Notes under the pieces: generated by a model
The model's input: only the letters and a program-made list of their open reading frames with translations
Database searches by the model: none
What the model was told of the DNA's origin: nothing
Shown here: positions 1-5,699 of the stretch, piece after piece
Layout of the letters: each line of letters opens with the position of its first letter
Position numbering within the stretch: position 1 is the stretch's first letter
Assembly (NCBI GenBank): GCA_027483745.1
Contig: JAIXTZ010000297.1
Span: 1 to 5,774, forward strand
From: Lysobacteraceae bacterium
Lineage (GTDB): Bacteria; Pseudomonadota; Gammaproteobacteria; Xanthomonadales; Xanthomonadaceae
DNA length: 5,774 bases
Direction of reading: 5' to 3'
Program-made: the position numbers and the translations under genes

Positions 1-278
1 ACCGCCTTCATCAGGCCGATGTTGCCTTCCTGCACGAGGTCGCCGACGCCGAGGCCGTAGCCCTGGTAGCCGCGGGCCACGTGGACGACGAAGCGCAGGT
101 GCGAGACGACGAGGGCCTTGGCGGCCTCCAGGTCGCCCTGGTCGCGGAGGCGGCGGGCGAGCGCCTGCTCGTCCTCGACGCTGAGCACGGGGATCTGGTG
201 GACGGCCGCCACATAGGCCTCCAGCGAGCCGAGCGCGCTGGGAATGGGGTAATTGGCGGTGATCAGGGTCGCGGTCAT
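1..278 (-). CDS. rpoH: RNA polymerase heat-shock sigma factor (sigma-32), N-terminal part, cut by window edge
   Basis: The product directs RNA polymerase to heat-shock promoters for chaperone and protease genes. Only the first 92 codons are present; the rest lies beyond base 1. The protein begins [10 protein letters not shown] and aligns without gaps over residues 46-92 with E. coli RpoH. It contains [13 protein letters not shown] (59-71, region 2.1) and [13 protein letters not shown] (80-92, core-binding region 2.2). The region 2.1 residues that in E. coli (L47, A50, I54) mediate SRP/FtsH-dependent control correspond here to L50, A53 and V57, so that homeostatic site looks kept. The ATG at 278 is preferred because it gives the family's usual N-terminus and has GAGGG (291-287) 8 nt upstream. 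The upstream region carries a CIRCE operator and a sigma-E-like promoter. Identity is secure; only the C-terminal DNA-binding half cannot be seen. Confidence 0.96.
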   Translation of the reverse strand, partial: MTATLITANYPIPSALGSLEAYVAAVHQIPVLSVEDEQALARRLRDQGDLEAAKALVVSHLRFVVHVARGYQGYGLGVGDLVQEGNIGLMKA

Positions 279-286
279 TTCGGGGT

Positions 287-291
287 CCCTC
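287..291 (-). promoter_or_regulatory. Ribosome binding site of rpoH
   Basis: On the minus strand GAGGG lies 8 nt before the rpoH ATG and supports the chosen start. A run of C just upstream (about 293-298) could pair with it, so the site may be partly masked in the mRNA. In E. coli, rpoH translation is controlled by temperature-sensitive mRNA structure; whether that applies here cannot be judged by eye. Confidence 0.6.
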
Positions 292-308
292 GGGGGGTTA
301 CGGCAGGC

Positions 309-338
309 AATCTAGCACTCGCCCGGTACGAGTGCTAA
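309..338 (-). promoter_or_regulatory. Possible vegetative (sigma-70-like) promoter of rpoH overlapping CIRCE
   Basis: The minus strand offers TTAGCA (338-333) and, 18 nt later, TAGATT (314-309) preceded by TGC, an extended -10 arrangement. Each hexamer matches 4 of 6 consensus positions. The two hexamers fall on the outer arms of the CIRCE element, so HrcA binding would exclude polymerase. The match is modest and partly forced by the CIRCE sequence, so it is only a candidate for basal rpoH expression. Confidence 0.3.
312..338. promoter_or_regulatory. CIRCE operator (HrcA repressor binding site) upstream of rpoH
   Basis: The plus strand reads CTAGCACTC, nine bases, then GAGTGCTAA. The established CIRCE consensus is TTAGCACTC-N9-GAGTGCTAA, so 17 of 18 arm positions match and the spacer is exactly 9. 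CIRCE is the operator of HrcA, the heat-shock repressor whose activity depends on GroEL, and it usually controls groESL and dnaK operons. Here it ends 33 bp before the rpoH ATG and covers the -10 of the predicted sigma-E promoter and its start site, a position suited to blocking initiation. It is also about 80 bp upstream of the divergent kinase gene, so an effect on that gene is possible but less direct. HrcA itself is not in the window. Confidence 0.93.
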
Positions 339-354
339 GCGTGCCGGAAGTTCC
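327..354 (-). promoter_or_regulatory. Predicted sigma-E-type promoter of rpoH
   Basis: Reading the minus strand toward rpoH, GGAACTT (354-348) is a perfect sigma-E -35 element. It is followed after 16 nt by TCGTA (331-327), which fits the TCnnA pattern of sigma-E -10 elements. In E. coli the rpoH P3 promoter is sigma-E dependent with the same 16-nt spacing. Transcription would begin near 320, giving a leader of about 42 nt. The -10 and start site lie inside the CIRCE operator. This is a motif prediction without experimental support; the -10 is short and less certain than the -35. Confidence 0.6.
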
Positions 355-368
355 ACAGCGTTCCGGCA
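342..368. repeat. Second perfect dyad next to CIRCE (8-bp arms, 11-bp spacer)
   Basis: TGCCGGAA (342-349) and TTCCGGCA (361-368) are perfect inverted repeats spanning 27 bp. The span equals that of CIRCE, and the two dyad centres (325 and 355) are 30 bp apart, about three helical turns. The left arm and spacer contain the sigma-E -35 element (348-354). The sequence is not CIRCE. It could be an operator for another dimeric regulator of rpoH and/or the kinase, or an RNA hairpin. I do not recognise the motif. Confidence 0.5.
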
Positions 369-390
369 GGGGCAACAATCCGGCATTCTT

Positions 391-409
391 CGGGGCCTCC
401 TGCGCCCCG
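391..409 (+). other. Small inverted repeat in the leader of the kinase gene
   Basis: CGGGGC (391-396) pairs with GCCCCG (404-409) around a 7-nt loop, ending 9 nt before the kinase ATG. In the kinase mRNA this would be a GC-only stem where a ribosome binding site would normally sit, and no good Shine-Dalgarno sequence is visible there. It may lower translation, or be chance in GC-rich DNA. Confidence 0.3.
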
Positions 410-418
410 TGATGGTCC

Positions 419-2017
419 ATGAAGACGGCCCTCGGCCCCTACGCCATCGTCAGTGAGCTCGGCCGCGGCGGCATGGGCGTGGTCTACAAGGCCTACGAGC
501 CGGCCTTGCAGCGCTACGTGGCGATCAAGGCCCTGACCCCCGCTCTGAGCCACCAGCCCGAGCTGGTCGAGCGCTTCCTGCGCGAAGCGCGAGCCATGGC
601 GGCCGTCACCGACCCCCATGTGCTGCCGATCTATCGGATCGACGAGGACGCCGAAGGGCCTTGGTTCGCGATGGAGTGGGTGGACGGCGAAAACCTCGCC
701 CAGGTCGCCGCGCGGCTGGGGCGTGTCCCGGAAGCGCAGGCCCTGGATCTCATCCGCCAAGCCGCTCAGGGCCTGGCCGCGGCCCACGCCCGCGGCCTCG
801 TCCACCGGGACATCAAGCCCGCGAACCTGCTGCTGGGCGCCAACGGGGTACTGAAGATCGCCGATTTCGGCATCGCCCGCGCCCAACGCGACGCCAGCGC
901 CCGCCTCACCGGCACCGGCGACGTGATCGGCACGCCGGGCTATCTGTCCCCGGAAGCCTGCCTCGGGCAGGCCATCGACGCCCGCACCGACCTGTTCGCG
1001 CTCGGCATCGTGCTGTACGAGTTGCTCAGCGGCCGGCTGCCTTTCGAGGCGGACAGCCCGTTCCGCACCATGGAGCGGGTGGTGCAGTCCCCGCCACCGG
1101 ACCTCGCGAGCCTCGGGGTCGAGGTGCATGCGGCCACGATCGCCCTGCTGGGCGGGCTCCTGGCCAAAGCGCCCTCGGAGCGCACGAGTGGGGCCGGCGC
1201 CCTGTTGCAGGCACTCGAGGCCCATCCGCTGCTGGCTGGTCCGCGCGCGCCACTGCGCGCCACGCCTGCGCCGGCCTCGGCGCCAACGGTGCTGAGCCCG
1301 ATTCCCGGGCATACCGGCGGCGCCGCATCGCCCGCGCCTGCGACAACAGCCGGACGGCCCTCGCGCTGGCGCGTCCCTGCACGACTCGTCGGTGCCGCCG
1401 CGCTGGCGGCGCTGGCCGTGTGGGCCCTGACGCGCGAAGCACCGCCGGTCGCGAGCGAAACAGCGTCGACGCTCACCGCCCCGCCCCCGCCCGTCGCAGA
1501 GCCGCCCGCTGCAGAGCCGCCCGCTGCAGAGCCGCCTGTCGCAGAGCCGCCCGTCGCAGAGCCGCCCGTCGCAGAGCCGCCCGTCGCAGAGCCGCCCGTC
1601 GCAGAGCCGCCCGTCGCAGAGCCGCCACGGGCGCGGCCGGTCCAGGGCGGCCCAGTCGCGCGCTACGGCGAAGCCTTCGTCGGACCCGGCCTGGTCGAGG
1701 TCGCGCTGGCCGATATCCCCGGCGAGGATGCCGCCTACCTGCGGATTACCGGCATCAACCACCCGTGGGACGGCCAGGTCCTGCGGGTCGACCACCGCGC
1801 GGGCCCGCGCGATGGTCGCGATTATTTCCTGCAGCACGACGGCAGCGAGTACGTCGTACTCGTCAAGCGCCGCGGCTACCCGTCCGGGCTGATGCAGCAG
1901 TGGCTCTACGTGCCGGATCTCGGCGACGTCGGCGAACTGACGGAAGCGCCGGACACGGCGCGCACGCTCGATACCGCTGCGCTGAGCGCCGGCTGGACCG
2001 GCAAGAACCCGGGCTAA
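419..2017 (+). CDS. Membrane-anchored Ser/Thr protein kinase (PknB-like catalytic domain) with Pro-rich periplasmic stalk
   Basis: This 532-residue protein should phosphorylate Ser/Thr residues of cytoplasmic targets. The Hanks-type kinase domain covers about residues 7-270: glycine loop GRGGMG (15-20), ATP lysine K37 in VAIK, alpha-C E56, HRDIKPAN (129-136, catalytic D131), DFG (149-151), SPE (177-179), D191, and conserved R255. All key residues are present, so it should be active. A Pro/Ala linker (about 275-315) leads to a short hydrophobic segment (322-337) followed by a stalk of nine xAEPP repeats (359-403). A C-terminal domain of about 120 residues (412-532) comes next, which I do not recognise; it has no cysteines and no PASTA repeats. 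By topology it should be periplasmic and could sense an envelope signal. An in-frame TGA lies at 410-412, so ATG 419 is the first usable start; it lacks a clear ribosome binding site. The gene diverges from rpoH and overlaps the ung stop by 4 bp. Confidence 0.93.
   Translation: MKTALGPYAIVSELGRGGMGVVYKAYEPALQRYVAIKALTPALSHQPELVERFLREARAMAAVTDPHVLPIYRIDEDAEGPWFAMEWVDGENLAQVAARLGRVPEAQALDLIRQAAQGLAAAHARGLVHRDIKPANLLLGANGVLKIADFGIARAQRDASARLTGTGDVIGTPGYLSPEACLGQAIDARTDLFALGIVLYELLSGRLPFEADSPFRTMERVVQSPPPDLASLGVEVHAATIALLGGLLAKAPSERTSGAGALLQALEAHPLLAGPRAPLRATPAPASAPTVLSPIPGHTGGAASPAPATTAGRPSRWRVPARLVGAAALAALAVWALTREAPPVASETASTLTAPPPPVAEPPAAEPPAAEPPVAEPPVAEPPVAEPPVAEPPVAEPPVAEPPRARPVQGGPVARYGEAFVGPGLVEVALADIPGEDAAYLRITGINHPWDGQVLRVDHRAGPRDGRDYFLQHDGSEYVVLVKRRGYPSGLMQQWLYVPDLGDVGELTEAPDTARTLDTAALSAGWTGKNPG
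1493..1627 (+). repeat. Nine in-frame 15-bp tandem repeats inside the kinase gene
   Basis: Nine consecutive 15-bp units encode xAEPP (x is Val or Ala). The common unit is GTCGCAGAGCCGCCC. Units 1 and 4-8 are identical; units 2 and 3 carry GCT for GTC, unit 3 also has a final T, and unit 9 ends in A. Near-identity at the DNA level points to recent expansion by slippage or recombination. Because the unit is a multiple of three, copy-number change would lengthen or shorten the periplasmic stalk without breaking the reading frame. Confidence 0.97.
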
Positions 2018-2694
2018 GCCGGCGGCAGCGCCCAGTCGATCGGGGCCTCGCCCAAGCCCTGCAGCCAGCGGTTGGCCTTGCCGAAGTGCCCGCAGCCAAG
2101 GAAGCCCCGATGGGCGGACAGCGGCGACGGATGCGGCGCCTTCAGCACGCAGTGGCGCTGCCGGTCGATCAGCTCGCCTTTCTTCTGCGCGTAGCTGCCC
2201 CAGAGCAGGAACACGAGCCCCTCGCGCTCGCGGGACAGCGCGTCGATCACCGCGTCGGTGAAGCCCTCCCAGCCCTTGCCGGCATGGCTGCCGGCGCGCC
2301 CTTCCTCGACGCTGAGCACCGCGTTCAGCAACAGCACGCCCTGCGCTGCCCAGTGCTGTAGGCAGCCGTGGCGCGGCATCGGCAGCCCGAGGTCGCGCTC
2401 GATCTCCTTGAAGATGTTGAGCAGCGACGGTGGGATGGCGATGCCGGGCGGCACCGAGAAGCTGAGGCCATGGGCCTGACCCGGCCCGTGGTAGGGGTCC
2501 TGGCCGAGGATGACCACCCGCACGGCGTCGAAGGGCACGGCATCAAGGGCCGCGAACATCTGCCGGCCCGGCGGGTGCACGCGCTTGCCTGCCGCCTTCT
2601 CGGAACGGAGGAAGGCGGCCAGCGCCTGCATGTCGGGGCGCTCGAGGTGGGCACCGACGCGCGCCGCCCAACTGGGGTGCAAGGCGGCCGCCAT
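2014..2694 (-). CDS. ung: Uracil-DNA glycosylase, family 1
   Basis: The enzyme removes uracil from DNA as the first step of base excision repair. The protein is 226 residues, close to the 229 of E. coli Ung. All catalytic motifs are present: [13 protein letters not shown] (64-76, water-activating D66 and Y68), F79 stacking the base, N124 in LLLNAVLSV for uracil recognition, and [11 protein letters not shown] (188-198) with catalytic H188 and the DNA-intercalating L192. It ends in the typical APIDW motif. An upstream in-frame ATG at 2859 would add 55 residues lying over the lipoprotein gene and unlike Ung, so ATG 2694 is chosen. The ribosome binding site is weak (GGA about 5 nt upstream). The start is 10 bp after the lipoprotein stop, so the two may be co-transcribed. 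The stop overlaps the convergent kinase stop by 4 bp. Confidence 0.97.
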   Translation of the reverse strand: MAAALHPSWAARVGAHLERPDMQALAAFLRSEKAAGKRVHPPGRQMFAALDAVPFDAVRVVILGQDPYHGPGQAHGLSFSVPPGIAIPPSLLNIFKEIERDLGLPMPRHGCLQHWAAQGVLLLNAVLSVEEGRAGSHAGKGWEGFTDAVIDALSREREGLVFLLWGSYAQKKGELIDRQRHCVLKAPHPSPLSAHRGFLGCGHFGKANRWLQGLGEAPIDWALPPA

Positions 2695-2704
2695 CGGTCC
2701 GGGG

Positions 2705-3145
2705 TCAGCGCTTGGCGTTGCGCAGACTGCCGGTGATCGTGCTGCCGTCCTGCGTGGCGAGCATGCAGACGACTTCCTGGTCGCCGTCGGCCCAGCTTTC
2801 CGGCGTCGGCTGGAGCGTGGTGAACACGTACTCGGAGCTGTCGTAGTCGAGGCCGACATAGGGCTCGAAGGCGCTGAGGCAGCCGGCCTCGACGGCCTTG
2901 TCCATCACCGCAGGCTCCGGGAAGGCGCCGCCGGGCAGGTCGAACAGGTGATAGACCTCGGACAGATGCGGCTTGTCGCAGCCGATCTTCACCGTCTCCG
3001 CGACTTCGCCTTCGGTGTCGTCGATCAAGCAGTCCCCGACCGCGAGGTCGAACACGCCGACATCCTCGGAGCCGTCGGCATTGGGGGCGCCACAGGCGGC
3101 GAGCGAGAGGGCGAGGGCGAGGGGGGCGAACAGGCGAACGGACAT
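2705..3145 (-). CDS. Predicted outer-membrane lipoprotein resembling the 'septum formation' domain
   Basis: The 146-residue protein starts with a lipoprotein signal peptide: a positive residue (R4), a hydrophobic core (5-16) and lipobox LAAC ending at C18. Residue +2 is Gly, not Asp, which favours the outer membrane. The mature part is strongly acidic. It contains VGDC (36-39), [10 protein letters not shown] (56-65), C89, a W118 followed by GDQEVVC (121-127), and four cysteines (39, 56, 89, 127) that could form two disulfides. From memory, this GDC / C-x-x-PH-x-x-EV / W-x-x-G-x-x-x-V-x-C layout matches the Septum_form family of actinobacterial secreted proteins (Pfam PF13845), whose biochemical role is poorly known. 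The family call is an inference needing a profile search. It lies 64 bp downstream of the response regulator and 10 bp upstream of ung; its ribosome binding site is weak. Confidence 0.8.
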   Translation of the reverse strand: MSVRLFAPLALALSLAACGAPNADGSEDVGVFDLAVGDCLIDDTEGEVAETVKIGCDKPHLSEVYHLFDLPGGAFPEPAVMDKAVEAGCLSAFEPYVGLDYDSSEYVFTTLQPTPESWADGDQEVVCMLATQDGSTITGSLRNAKR

Positions 3146-3209
3146 GCGGGGGGTCTCGGGTGGTGGGGAAAAGAATTAGGAGCGCAGACGCTGCGGGCGG
3201 CCCGCGGAG

Positions 3210-4052
3210 CTAATGGCCGTGGCGCTCGCGCAGCAGTCGGCCGACGCGGAGCTGGAACAGCAGCTTGGTGATCAGCAGCCGCTCCTCGATGGGCTTGAGC
3301 ACGAGGTCGTTGGCACCGGCGCGCAGCAGTTCCGTCTGGTTGGCGGGGTTGGCGTCGCCGGTCATCACCAGCACCGGGAGCTGGCCTTTGGGGTAACCGA
3401 AGTCGTTGCGGATCGATTTCACCAGGTCCTTCCCGGTGAGTTCGCCCTTGAGGTACACGTCGGTCAGCACGATGTCGCAGCCCGGCACGCGGCCCTGGGT
3501 GAGGGCCGATTCCAGCCAGGCGATGGCGTCCTCGACGCCACTGCAGTGCATCACCTTGAGGCCGTGCTTCTCGAGCATGCGCCGCGTGGCGACCGCGACG
3601 ACCTTGCTGTCTTCGACGTACAGCACTTCGCCGCCGGGCGCGCCCTCGGGCGCCACGTAGCCCTTGATGAAGGCGGCCAGCGCGGTGAAGCCCAGCGACT
3701 TGTCGAAGTAGTCGGTGACGTCGTCGGTGATGGAGCGCGTCTCGAGGCGGTCCTGCACGTCGCCGGAGACCACGATGATCGGGATATAGGCCTGCGGCGT
3801 GTGTTCGCGCAGGTAGCGCGCGAGCTCGAGGCCGTCGATGTCGGGCAGCCGCAGCGCGGTGGTGACGAGGTTGATGGCGCCCTGCTGCAGGGCCACCTTC
3901 GCCTCGTCGCCGTTCTCGCAGAGGATGATCTCGGCCTGCGGCAGCTGCTGGCGCAGCACACCCTCGATCATCTTGCGCACCACCTTCGAGCCGTCGACCA
4001 CGAGGATGCGTGGCGACGTGCTGTCGAAGGTGCGGAACGCGGGTGTGCTCAT
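3210..4052 (-). CDS. Double-receiver response regulator, first receiver degenerate, no output domain
   Basis: The 280-residue protein consists of two CheY-like receiver domains and nothing else recognisable. Receiver 2 (about 142-275) has the acidic pair E147/D148, phospho-acceptor D198 in DIVLTD, T231 in VLVMTGD and K253 in LVLKP, so it should accept phosphate. Receiver 1 (about 14-132) keeps D20, S96 and K118. It has Gly at the second acidic position (VVDGS) and Ala66 at the acceptor position (NLVTTALRLPDIDG), so it should not be phosphorylated and may serve for binding. Without an output domain it probably works through protein-protein contact or phosphotransfer. The ATG start overlaps the ftsX stop as ATGA and lacks its own clear ribosome binding site, so translation is likely coupled to ftsX. 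The same frame stays open far upstream inside ftsX, but that extension is shadow sequence. Confidence 0.92.
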   Translation of the reverse strand: MSTPAFRTFDSTSPRILVVDGSKVVRKMIEGVLRQQLPQAEIILCENGDEAKVALQQGAINLVTTALRLPDIDGLELARYLREHTPQAYIPIIVVSGDVQDRLETRSITDDVTDYFDKSLGFTALAAFIKGYVAPEGAPGGEVLYVEDSKVVAVATRRMLEKHGLKVMHCSGVEDAIAWLESALTQGRVPGCDIVLTDVYLKGELTGKDLVKSIRNDFGYPKGQLPVLVMTGDANPANQTELLRAGANDLVLKPIEERLLITKLLFQLRVGRLLRERHGH

Positions 4053-5014
4053 GAGGTGGCCGGGGGCGAAGTCCGCAGATAATGGCCCGCCGCCACCCGC
4101 GCGCCAAGCCAGCCCAGCGAGGCGGCGGTCGCAAGAACGACAGCGGATTCGGCGATGCCGGGGCCTGCAAGCGCGAATCCGCCGGCATAGGTCGCCACGA
4201 GCTCGGCCATCGGCGCGCGCAGCAGGCCGCCGATGACGAACACGCCGGCCAGCGCCAGCGCACCGGAGAGCGCGCCCAGCAGCGCGCCGAAATGCAGCAG
4301 CGGACGCCGGATGTCGGCGTCGTCGGCGCCGAGCTGCTGCAACAGCGCGATCTCCTCGCGACGCGTCGCGAGGTCGAGGCGCACGGTGTTGCCCACCACC
4401 AGCACCGCGCCGGCGGCCAGCAGCAGGGCCAGCAGGCCCACCGCGCGGCGGCCCAGCGCCAGCCACGCGTCGAGGCGCGCCCGCCACGCGGCGTCGTACT
4501 GCACGCTGTCCACGCCGGGCTCGGCCTGCAGGGCCTCGGCCAGTGCCGCCGGATCGGAGGCCACGCCGTCCTGCGGCGAAACCACCAGCACCCAGGGCAA
4601 GGGATTGCCATCGAGCAGATCGAGCGCGCCCGCGAGGTCGCTCATCTGCCGGAACTCGGCGAGCCCTTCGTCCGGCGTGCGCAGCACCACGGCGGCGACG
4701 TCGGGACGGGCGCGCCAGGCCTCGGCGAGGCGGCGCGCATCGGCCGCGTCGGCTTCCGCGTCGAGGAAGACGCTGATCTCGCGGGCGGCGTCGAGCGTGC
4801 CGGCGAAGCGCAGGGCGTTGGCGAGAAACAGGCCAAGCAGCAGGGGCAGCAGCAGGGCCAGGGCGAACACCGCCAGCGTCGCCGCGGTGGCGAGCTTCGC
4901 GGCGCGCAGGCGCGCGACGGCATCGGCGAAGGCGCGACGATGGCTGCGCCCCCACGCCCCAACGCCGGGACCGCCGTACACCTCGCGACGCAGCGCGCTG
5001 CGGTTCGCGCTCAT
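4049..5014 (-). CDS. ftsX: Cell division protein FtsX, membrane subunit of the FtsEX complex
   Basis: FtsX pairs with the ATPase FtsE at the division septum and, in gammaproteobacteria, relays ATP hydrolysis to periplasmic activators of peptidoglycan amidases. The 321-residue protein has the family topology: a basic cytoplasmic N-terminus, TM1 (about 43-65), a periplasmic loop (about 68-185) that recruits the hydrolase activator, TM2 (187-208), TM3 (about 239-265) and TM4 (about 288-309). The cytoplasmic stretch VGNTVRLDLATRREEI (207-222) followed by LGADDADIRRPLL is the typical FtsX signature after TM2. Its start overlaps the ftsE stop (ATGA), and AGGA (5027-5024) lies 9 nt upstream. Length and motifs are normal for the family. 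Confidence 0.95.
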   Translation of the reverse strand: MSANRSALRREVYGGPGVGAWGRSHRRAFADAVARLRAAKLATAATLAVFALALLLPLLLGLFLANALRFAGTLDAAREISVFLDAEADAADARRLAEAWRARPDVAAVVLRTPDEGLAEFRQMSDLAGALDLLDGNPLPWVLVVSPQDGVASDPAALAEALQAEPGVDSVQYDAAWRARLDAWLALGRRAVGLLALLLAAGAVLVVGNTVRLDLATRREEIALLQQLGADDADIRRPLLHFGALLGALSGALALAGVFVIGGLLRAPMAELVATYAGGFALAGPGIAESAVVLATAASLGWLGARVAAGHYLRTSPPATS

Positions 5015-5697
5015 GCGGCGAGGTCCTGCGCAGCGATGTCGTCCACCAGCCGGCCCTCGTGCAGCACCAGCGTGCGCTGGCGCGTGCGCTTGATCAGCGC
5101 GAGGTCGTGGCTGGCGATCAGCACCGTGGTGCCGCGCTCGGGCAGTTCGAGGAACAGGCCCATGATCTCGGCGGCCAGCTGCGGATCGAGGTTGCCGGTC
5201 GGTTCGTCGGCCACCAGCAGCACCGGTGAACCGACGATGGCGCGGGCGATGCCCACGCGCTGCTGCTCACCGGTGGAGAGCTGGGGCGGCAAGGCGGAAA
5301 GACGATCGCCGAGGCCCACCCGGCCCAACACCTCGCGCACCCGCGGCAGCACGTCGGCCTCCGGCGCGCCGGCGATGCGCAGCGGCAGGGCCACGTTGTC
5401 AGCGAGGGTCCAATGCGGGAGCAGGCGATGGTCCTGGAACACCACGCCGACGCGGCGGCGGTAGCGCGCCACGTCGCGGCCGCGCACGGCGGCGAGGTTG
5501 CGGTCTTCCAGCAGCACCGCGCCGCGGTCGGGCCGCTCGGCGAGGTGCAGCAGTTTCAGCAGGGTGCTCTTGCCGGCCCCGCTGTGGCCGGTGACGAACA
5601 GCACCTCGCCGGCCTCGACGCCGAAGCTCACGTCCTGCAGGGCGGCACGGCCGCCCGGGTACTGCTTGTGGACCGCGTCGAAGCGCAGCAGGGGCAT
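5011..5697 (-). CDS. ftsE: Cell division ATP-binding protein FtsE
   Basis: FtsE is the cytoplasmic ATPase of the FtsEX complex. The 228-residue protein contains Walker A GHSGAGKST (37-45), Q-loop Q88, ABC signature LSTGEQQR (140-147), Walker B VLLVADE (159-165, catalytic E165), D-loop around NLD (169-171) and H-loop H197 in SHD. DEPTGNLD and VFQDHRLLPHWT are characteristic of FtsE. The signature carries Thr where most FtsE proteins have Gly (LSGGEQQR). This is probably tolerated, because the essential Ser, Gly and Gln remain. The start is 2 bp after the stop of the upstream gene, with no strong ribosome binding site of its own, which suggests operon membership. It overlaps ftsX by ATGA. Confidence 0.96.
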   Translation of the reverse strand: MPLLRFDAVHKQYPGGRAALQDVSFGVEAGEVLFVTGHSGAGKSTLLKLLHLAERPDRGAVLLEDRNLAAVRGRDVARYRRRVGVVFQDHRLLPHWTLADNVALPLRIAGAPEADVLPRVREVLGRVGLGDRLSALPPQLSTGEQQRVGIARAIVGSPVLLVADEPTGNLDPQLAAEIMGLFLELPERGTTVLIASHDLALIKRTRQRTLVLHEGRLVDDIAAQDLAA

Positions 5698-5699
5698 CG

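Noticed and set aside
140..147. Reading the Thr in the FtsE signature (protein residues 140-147, LSTGEQQR) as a sign of inactivity
   Set aside because: All catalytic residues (Walker A Lys, Walker B Glu, Q- and H-loops) are intact and the key signature Ser, Gly and Gln remain, so a functional ATPase is expected. Coordinates here are residue numbers; the DNA lies near 5257-5280.
339..418. Sigma-70 or sigma-E promoter for the kinase on the plus strand
   Set aside because: The best candidates (AACAAT as -10 with TTCCAC upstream; GGAAGTT without a TCnnA partner) match too poorly to call. The kinase promoter remains unidentified.
335..1837. Long minus-strand open frame (500 codons) with repeated Arg-Leu-Cys-Asp-Gly units
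   Set aside because: It lies antisense to the kinase, and its repeats are the complement of the kinase's 15-bp repeats. It is Arg/Gly-rich with no family resemblance: a GC-rich shadow frame.
661..2361. Long plus-strand open frame (566 codons) overlapping kinase and ung
   Set aside because: It has Arg/Pro/Ala-rich composition, is out of frame with the kinase and antisense to ung, and shows no motifs.
3181..3209. Possible terminator between the response regulator and the lipoprotein gene (minus strand)
   Set aside because: GCGGGC/GCCCGC and AGCG/CGCT inverted repeats are present, with a T-rich stretch about 10 nt later. The stems are only 3-4 bp once a workable loop is allowed, so termination is not supported.
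3213..4082. Plus-strand open frame over the response regulator (289 codons)
   Set aside because: It is antisense to a gene with clear receiver-domain residues; its own translation shows no recognisable domain.
4082..5464. Plus-strand open frame over ftsX and ftsE (460 codons)
   Set aside because: It is antisense to two well-identified genes and has low-complexity Arg/Gln/Gly composition.
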